Positions 59,745 through 64,000 of a stretch of 64,000 nucleotides of DNA are shown piece after piece. The notes beneath the pieces were generated by a model. That model was not told where the DNA came from. It made no database searches and saw nothing but the letters and a program-made list of their open reading frames with translations. Origin of the DNA: Kribbella sp. VKM Ac-2569 (GTDB lineage Bacteria > Actinomycetota > Actinomycetes > Propionibacteriales > Kribbellaceae); NCBI RefSeq assembly GCF_004216905.1, contig NZ_SGXJ01000003.1, forward strand, positions 1,116,001-1,180,000. Reading direction: 5' to 3'. Numbering within the stretch: position 1 is the first letter of the stretch; each line of letters starts with the position of its first letter. Both the position numbers and the translations under genes were made by a program.

Positions 59745-60335
59745 ATGCCGATGGCAAGGACCCTGTGGGAAGCCCGGATCTACGTCGCGCTGGAGACCGC
59801 GCAGGCCGGACCACAACCCGGTGAGGTGTTGGCGCCTGCTCCCGATTTCGAGCTCGGCGACAACCTCGTCGAGGGCCCGGATGCCTGGACCTACCGGTCG
59901 CCGATCGGCGACATCACCATCCCGTACTCGTCCCAGCACTCGTCCACGCGGCTCGGAGCGCACTGGGGACTGGGCCGGTCGCAGTTGGTCGACGCGGCGG
60001 AGTGGGCGGTCGTCGGGCACCTGTACGCCGACCGGACGATCGCGGCCGACATGGCGTACGACGGCCAACCTGGCCGGGAGCGTTATTACGTCGAGCTCGG
60101 CTGGGAACTCGCCGCGGAGGCGATCCGGGAGGCGATGAAGTCCCTGCCGGAAGGTACCAACGGCGGCGACACGGTCCCCGATTCGGAGATCTGGACCAGC
60201 TTCGGCACCGACGCCAAGGCGCGCGATCCGTACCTGGTCAGCCGCGCCCGGCTGGACGACGACCTGGAGTACTACACCGGCACGCTGGCGGACTTCCGCG
60301 CGCTGCACGGCCCGAACGCCCAGGGTGCGCCCTAG
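59745..60335 (+). CDS. 196-residue paralog of the upstream zinc-ribbon protein
   Basis: Starts three bases after the preceding stop. It shares the opening ARTLWEARIYVAL (compare ARTWDEAQLYLEL) and the later VPDSEIWTSFG at residue 144 (compare VPEDEFWTPQG) with its neighbour. The four zinc-ribbon cysteines are absent, and the corresponding region instead contains a beta-rich insert (DAWTYRSPIGDITIPYSSQH). This looks like a tandem duplication followed by loss of the metal site. Its end overlaps the convergent acVLRF1 gene by 4 bp. No function recognised. Confidence 0.78.
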   Translation: MPMARTLWEARIYVALETAQAGPQPGEVLAPAPDFELGDNLVEGPDAWTYRSPIGDITIPYSSQHSSTRLGAHWGLGRSQLVDAAEWAVVGHLYADRTIAADMAYDGQPGRERYYVELGWELAAEAIREAMKSLPEGTNGGDTVPDSEIWTSFGTDAKARDPYLVSRARLDDDLEYYTGTLADFRALHGPNAQGAP

Positions 60336-60940
60336 CCGACGTCGATCCGGATCGCGCGGGCGTCCGCACCGGCCTGCTCGAGGACCTTCTGCTTCGGATC
60401 CGGTACGCCGAGGAACGGCGGCCGCACCAACCCGGCGATCTCCTTCAGCCGGGGATCGTCGAGCACCGTGTCGACGGCCCGCCGGTCTCCCCCGCACACC
60501 AGTACGTCGAGCTTCGCCGGCGCCAGGATCCGTACCGCGACCTCGGTGGCCGCCGCGAACGCCTCACGTGCCTGGTTGTCCCGCCGGCGCGCGTACCGCT
60601 GCTGCGACCAGCCACCCGCCTTGGTCGTCCCCTGCACGTGCCGCGACCCGACCTTCGAGTCGACAAGCTTGCCGCCGGCAAACACTCCCGCGCCGTAGCC
60701 ACCGCGCCGGACGAGCAGTACGCCGAGCCGTCGTTCGGTGAGCACATGCGCCACGAGCCCCGCGCGGGACAACTCCGCAAGGGGCTCGAAAGGCACAGTA
60801 ACGACAGCGGACTCGCCGTCCTCCCCGGACAACGTGACGCTCGTCGGCGTCACGTCGTACACGACCTCACCGTGCCGTTCGCCGAAGCCGGTCAGCCACC
60901 TGTCCAAGCGCTCCGGCGCGACGTGAACGGTGCGCGTCAT
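60332..60940 (-). CDS. acVLRF1 family peptidyl-tRNA hydrolase-like protein
   Basis: 202 residues of the actinobacterial VLRF1 group related to eukaryotic Vms1/ANKZF1 and eRF1. The catalytic loop region reads HVQGTTKAGGWSQQRYARRR, with the glutamine that activates water for peptidyl-tRNA cleavage. A Rossmann-like RNase H-fold precedes it (GVLLVRRGGYGAGVF) and a release-factor-like part follows (LDVLVCGGDRRAVDTVL). It is likely used in ribosome rescue of stalled nascent chains. Its start overlaps the TetR gene's stop by 4 bp. Confidence 0.88.
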   Translation of the reverse strand: MTRTVHVAPERLDRWLTGFGERHGEVVYDVTPTSVTLSGEDGESAVVTVPFEPLAELSRAGLVAHVLTERRLGVLLVRRGGYGAGVFAGGKLVDSKVGSRHVQGTTKAGGWSQQRYARRRDNQAREAFAAATEVAVRILAPAKLDVLVCGGDRRAVDTVLDDPRLKEIAGLVRPPFLGVPDPKQKVLEQAGADARAIRIDVG

Positions 60941-61545
60941 GCGTCAGTCCCCTCGGACAGTCCGGCGCGCACGATCGCGCGCGCGGACGACAGCATCACG
61001 TCCGCAGCCTCGTCGCGGCTCAGTCCGGCCACGTCGACGAGCCAGACCAGCGCCTCGATACCGACAGCGCTGCGCACGGCGACGGCGAGCCGGTGGACGG
61101 CAGCCTCGGACAACCTGTCGCGGGCCGGGGAGAGCGCATCCTCGAACCAGCCGATCCCACGTCCTTGCCGCAGTGGCAGCTGACCCGGCTGTGCGGACGG
61201 CTCGAGCGACAGGCGAAGCATCGTGCGCTGCTGCGGCTCGAACTCCAGCACAATCTTGACGAACGCCGCCGCGACCGCGACGAGCCGGGTCTCGGGGTCG
61301 TCACCGCTGTCGGCCGGCAACAAGGACGTGAGCTCGACCTCCGGGTGGGCGGCGGCGAGCAGCTCCGCCTGACTGCGGAAGTACCGGTACGCCGTCGTCC
61401 GCGAGATCGACGCAGCCGCCGCGGCCTCCTCGACCGTCGGGGCCGACCCGCCCTCGGTGATCAGCTCACGAGCGGCGGCGATCAGGTCGTTGCGCGTGCG
61501 CTGCTTCTGCCGGGTCCGTCCGGACTGCTCGTACGCCGTTGACAT
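60937..61545 (-). CDS. TetR family transcriptional regulator
   Basis: 202 residues. The helix-turn-helix at residues 12-60 includes LIAAARELITEGGSAPTVEE and ASISRTTAYRYFRSQAELLAA. The ligand-binding C-terminal domain contains LRLSLEPSAQPGQLPL. Start at ATG 61545; the 22 in-frame codons upstream run through the intergenic operators. It is divergent from the cupin gene and probably represses it via the palindromes between them. It also heads the transcript that includes acVLRF1. Confidence 0.9.
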   Translation of the reverse strand: MSTAYEQSGRTRQKQRTRNDLIAAARELITEGGSAPTVEEAAAAASISRTTAYRYFRSQAELLAAAHPEVELTSLLPADSGDDPETRLVAVAAAFVKIVLEFEPQQRTMLRLSLEPSAQPGQLPLRQGRGIGWFEDALSPARDRLSEAAVHRLAVAVRSAVGIEALVWLVDVAGLSRDEAADVMLSSARAIVRAGLSEGTDA

Positions 61546-61552
61546 GGCATAC

Positions 61553-61588
61553 ACGGTACCGTACTTTCGTAATGGGACTCGAGTCCCA
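61553..61588. promoter_or_regulatory. Two palindromes between TetR and cupin genes
   Basis: ACGGTACCGT (61553-61562) and TGGGACTCGAGTCCCA (61573-61588) are perfect 10-bp and 16-bp palindromes eight to nine bases upstream of TetR and 21 bases upstream of the cupin start respectively. The 16-bp one is a good candidate TetR operator; the 10-bp one may be a second site. Confidence 0.65.
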
Positions 61589-61609
61589 CGAACGGGAGGG
61601 GTATTCGAC

Positions 61610-62086
61610 ATGACACCACTGGCTGCGACGGTCCGCGATCACGGCGAGGGCGAACGGCAATGGTTCAGCGGCGGCGGTTTGCTCACCTGGCTGGCGACCT
61701 CGGAAGAGACCGGAGGCGCGTTCCTGCTCTTCGAGTTGGCCGGCGAGCAGGGCAAGGTCACGCCGCTGCACATCCACCCCGCGTCGGACGAGACCTTCTA
61801 CCTCCTCGACGGGGAGATCCAGCTCGACCTCGACGGGAAGAAGCGCAACCTGTCGACAGGTGGAGTCGCGGTGATTCCCCGCGGCGTGCCGCACGCGTTC
61901 AAGGTCGTCTCACCGACGACCAGGCTCCTGACGCTCCAGACCCCGGGCACGGACGAGGCGTTCTTCCGGCTCGCCAGCGAACCCGCTCCGGAGGGAAGCC
62001 GGCCGATCCCGGTCGACTTCGACCGGATCCGGGACGTCGCCGAGAAGACCGGCGCCATCCAGATCGTCGGACCGCCACCGTTCTGA
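61610..62086 (+). CDS. Cupin-domain protein
   Basis: 158 residues with a single cupin barrel. Cupin motif 1 includes HIHPASDETFYLLDGE (two His, one Glu as metal ligands) and motif 2 has PRGVPHAFKV, with the fourth ligand His. Quercetinase-like or other small-molecule oxygenase/isomerase functions are possible, but no substrate is evident. It is transcribed divergently from the TetR regulator, which likely responds to the compound handled by the cupin. GGGAGGGG precedes the ATG. Confidence 0.88.
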   Translation: MTPLAATVRDHGEGERQWFSGGGLLTWLATSEETGGAFLLFELAGEQGKVTPLHIHPASDETFYLLDGEIQLDLDGKKRNLSTGGVAVIPRGVPHAFKVVSPTTRLLTLQTPGTDEAFFRLASEPAPEGSRPIPVDFDRIRDVAEKTGAIQIVGPPPF

Positions 62087-62094
62087 GCAGATGC

Positions 62095-62124
62095 GAGAGC
62101 CCGGGCCACCTGACCCGGGCTCTC
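62095..62124. terminator. Bidirectional terminator between cupin and SUF genes
   Basis: GAGAGCCCGGG (62095-62105) and its exact complement (62114-62124) form an 11-bp stem with an eight-base loop, nine bases past the cupin stop and 16 bases from the end of the convergent SUF-type operon. Confidence 0.85.
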
Positions 62125-62139
62125 CCACTGCGGAAACAC

Positions 62140-62520
62140 TCAGACGTTGAAGCCCAGCGCGCGCAGCTGGTCGCGGCCGTCGTCGGTGATCTTTTCCGGG
62201 CCCCACGGCGGCATCCAGACCCAGTTGATCCGGAAGTCGTTCACGAGGCCGTCGAGTGCCATCCGGGTCTGGTCCTCGATCACGTCGGTCAGCGGGCAGG
62301 CCGCGGACGTCAGCGTCATGTCGATGATCGCCGTACTGGTGTCGTCGACGGTGATGCCGTAGATGAGGCCCAGGTCGACCACATTGATGCCGAGCTCGGG
62401 GTCGACGACGTCCTTCAAGGCCTCGTTGACGTCCTCGACCTTGGGCGGCGTCGTGCCCGCCTGAGCAGCCTCGAGGTCGACCTCGGGCAGCTCGATCTTC
62501 TCGTCGGTCTGGTCAGGCAT
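62140..62520 (-). CDS. sufT: DUF59 metal-sulfur cluster assembly factor (SufT-like)
   Basis: 126 residues of the DUF59/MIP18 family, last gene of the SUF operon. The core signature is VVDPELGINVVDLGLIY, followed by the conserved cysteine in MTLTSAACPLTD and the C-terminal VWMPPWGPEKITDDGR. The family helps mature Fe-S proteins. Its start overlaps the sufU stop by 8 bp. Confidence 0.93.
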   Translation of the reverse strand: MPDQTDEKIELPEVDLEAAQAGTTPPKVEDVNEALKDVVDPELGINVVDLGLIYGITVDDTSTAIIDMTLTSAACPLTDVIEDQTRMALDGLVNDFRINWVWMPPWGPEKITDDGRDQLRALGFNV

Positions 62521-62971
62521 TCTTCACTCCTTCGTTGGCTGCGAGGGCCTGCGCCGTGGCATCCCGCCACGCCGACCAGCCCAGCAGTGCGCACTTCACC
62601 CGGGCCGGGAACTGCGCGACGCCCGCGAACGCGACGCCGTCCTCCAGAACCTCTTCGTCCGGCTCGACATTCCCCCGGCCCTGCATCAGCTCGAGGAACT
62701 TCTCGTACGTCGCCATCCCCTCGGACACCGGCTTGCCGATCACCAGGTCCGACATCACCGACGTGGCCGCCTGGCTGATCGAGCAGCCGACGCTGTCATG
62801 CGTGACGCCCTTCACCGTGTCGCCGTCGAGCTCCACCCGGAGCGTGACCTCGTCCCCGCAGGACGGGTTCACGTGGTGCACCTCCACGTCGTACGGGTCC
62901 GCGAGACCCGCGTGATGCGGGGTGCGGTAGTGATCCAGGATGATCTCCTGGTACAGACTGTCGAGCTGCAT
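62513..62971 (-). CDS. sufU: SufU-type Fe-S cluster assembly protein
   Basis: 152 residues. The three conserved cysteines and adjacent Asp are in NPSCGDEV, GCSIS and RVKCALLGW, and the Gram-positive SufU insert (GRGNVEPDEEVLED) between helix segments is present. This marks the zinc-dependent sulfur acceptor of SufS rather than IscU. It starts two bases after the sufS stop and overlaps sufT; longer in-frame versions lie inside sufS. Confidence 0.95.
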   Translation of the reverse strand: MQLDSLYQEIILDHYRTPHHAGLADPYDVEVHHVNPSCGDEVTLRVELDGDTVKGVTHDSVGCSISQAATSVMSDLVIGKPVSEGMATYEKFLELMQGRGNVEPDEEVLEDGVAFAGVAQFPARVKCALLGWSAWRDATAQALAANEGVKNA

Positions 62972-62973
62972 TA

Positions 62974-64000
62974 TCAGTCCACCTTGAAGAACGATCGGAC
63001 GAATCCGAGCCCGTCGACGAGCGCGTCGACCTCCTCGGGAGTCGTGTACAGGTAGAAAGACGCTCTGGTCGACGATTGCATTCCGAACCGCTCGTGCACC
63101 GGCCGCGCGCAGTGGTGCCCGGCCCGGACCGCGATCCCCCGGGTGTCCAGCACGGTCGACACGTCGTGCGGATGTACGCCGTCCAGCGCGAAGCTGATCG
63201 CGCCGCCGTGGTCCGTCGCGTCGGTCGGCCCGAGCAGCGTCAGGCCGGGGACCGTCTTCAGGCCCTCGAGCGCGTACTCGACGATCGCGTGCTCGTGCGC
63301 GGCGATCTTGTCCATCCCGATCCCGGACAGGTAGTCGACGGCCGCACCGAGTCCGACCGCCTGCGCGATCGGCGGCGTACCGGCCTCGAACCGGGCCGGC
63401 GGCGGTGCGTACGTCGAACCGGTCATCCGGACGACCTCGATCATCTCGCCGCCACCGAGGAAGGGCGGCAGCTCGGCGAGCAGCTCGTACCGGCCCCAGA
63501 GCACGCCGATCCCCGTCGGGCCGACGACCTTGTGACCGGTGAAGACCAGGATGTCGGCGCCCAGCGTGGACACATCGACCGGGAACTGCGGGACCGCCTG
63601 CGACGCGTCCACGACCACGGTCGCGCCGATCGCGTGCGCCTTGGTCGCGATCTCGGTGATCGGGTTGATCGTGCCGAGCGCGTTCGACACCCAGGTGAGG
63701 GCGACGACCTTGGTGTTCTCGGTCAGCAGCTCCTCGATGTTGCTGAGGTCCAGCCGCCCGTCCTCGGTCACACCGAACCACTTGAGGGTGGCGCCGGTCC
63801 GCTCGCACGCGAGCTGCCACGGGACGATGTTGCTGTGGTGCTCCATCTCGGAGATCACCACGACGTCGCCCGGCTTCAGCGAGGCGCCGAGCGTGTGCGC
63901 GGCCAGGTTGAGCGCCTCGGAGGCGTTCTTGGTGAAGACGATCTCGTCCCGGTTCGGGGCGCCGATGAACGCGGCCACCTTGTCCCGGCCGCCTTCGTAC
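62974..64000 (-). CDS. sufS: SufS cysteine desulfurase, 5' end outside window
   Basis: 341 residues are inside the window; the start lies past base 64000. It takes sulfur from cysteine for Fe-S assembly. The PLP-binding lysine is in TGHKVVGPTG (near base 63520) and the persulfide cysteine is in RAGHHCARPV (near 63110), the long-loop-free group II layout. N-terminal family markers TKNASEALNLAAHTLG and EMEHHSNIVPWQ are visible. It is followed closely by sufU and the DUF59 gene. Confidence 0.96.
   Translation of the reverse strand, partial: YEGGRDKVAAFIGAPNRDEIVFTKNASEALNLAAHTLGASLKPGDVVVISEMEHHSNIVPWQLACERTGATLKWFGVTEDGRLDLSNIEELLTENTKVVALTWVSNALGTINPITEIATKAHAIGATVVVDASQAVPQFPVDVSTLGADILVFTGHKVVGPTGIGVLWGRYELLAELPPFLGGGEMIEVVRMTGSTYAPPPARFEAGTPPIAQAVGLGAAVDYLSGIGMDKIAAHEHAIVEYALEGLKTVPGLTLLGPTDATDHGGAISFALDGVHPHDVSTVLDTRGIAVRAGHHCARPVHERFGMQSSTRASFYLYTTPEEVDALVDGLGFVRSFFKVD

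Noticed and set aside
1..64000. CRISPR arrays, insertion sequences, prophage or integration sites
   Set aside because: No regularly spaced direct repeats, transposase or integrase motifs or terminal inverted repeats were found.

Overview
The window is 64 kb of very GC-rich, densely packed actinobacterial chromosome. GTG starts, 1-bp and 4-bp start/stop overlaps, actinobacterial-type gene families (acVLRF1, SufU/SufS, a stand-alone LigC-like ligase, an APS-reductase sulfate operon) and many sugar ABC systems with ROK, LacI and AraC regulators suggest a soil organism of the Kribbella/Nocardioides type. That placement is an inference from gene content, not a match. No tRNA, rRNA, CRISPR array, insertion sequence or phage gene was seen, and no gene-free stretch exceeds 300 bases.

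Layout. 1-5.4 kb: assimilatory sulfate reduction operon (sulfite reductase, a 49-residue zinc-ribbon protein, cysH, cysD, cysN, sirohydrochlorin chelatase). 5.4-7.7 kb: a solitary AbiEi/DUF559 protein, then a ribbon-helix-helix protein coupled to an unusual Doc-like/ClpN fusion. 7.7-9.7 kb: zapE and a PPK2 kinase. 9.8-18.2 kb: sugar ABC importer without its own ATPase, VOC protein, aldo/keto reductase, GH1 beta-glucosidase, a ROK repressor and an MDR oxidoreductase; similar dyads lie before the importer and before the ROK gene. 18.2-28.8 kb: GH35 beta-galactosidase, LacI regulator with tandem operators, a complete family-5 ABC importer with fused ATPases, then an AraC/PhyH pair. 29-39.9 kb: MerR/YnfA cluster, FHA protein, DNA ligase, prenyltransferase, ABC exporter with a tiny coupled membrane protein, an ArsR-controlled SRPBCC operon, enoyl-CoA hydratase, ABC-F protein and a zinc metalloprotease.

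40-51.9 kb, all on the minus strand: a tight-adherence (Tad/Flp) pilus cluster. From its promoter side it has an unknown 153-residue protein, CpaB-like, CpaE-like, TadA, TadB, TadC, Flp pilin, two TadE, a TadG-like protein, a lipoprotein, a secreted protein and a 1006-residue LysM/BTAD membrane protein. No prepilin peptidase is in the window.

52-60.3 kb, divergent from the Tad cluster: a single 7.1-kb gene for a 2366-residue protein that I read as an alpha-helical head plus six divergent beta-rich units of about 250-330 residues. It is followed by two small proteins that are paralogs of each other, the first with a zinc ribbon and the second without. I recognise no family for the giant protein, and this locus is the best candidate for an undescribed system. 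The window closes with acVLRF1, a TetR/cupin pair and the downstream end of a SUF iron-sulfur operon (sufS, sufU, sufT-like).
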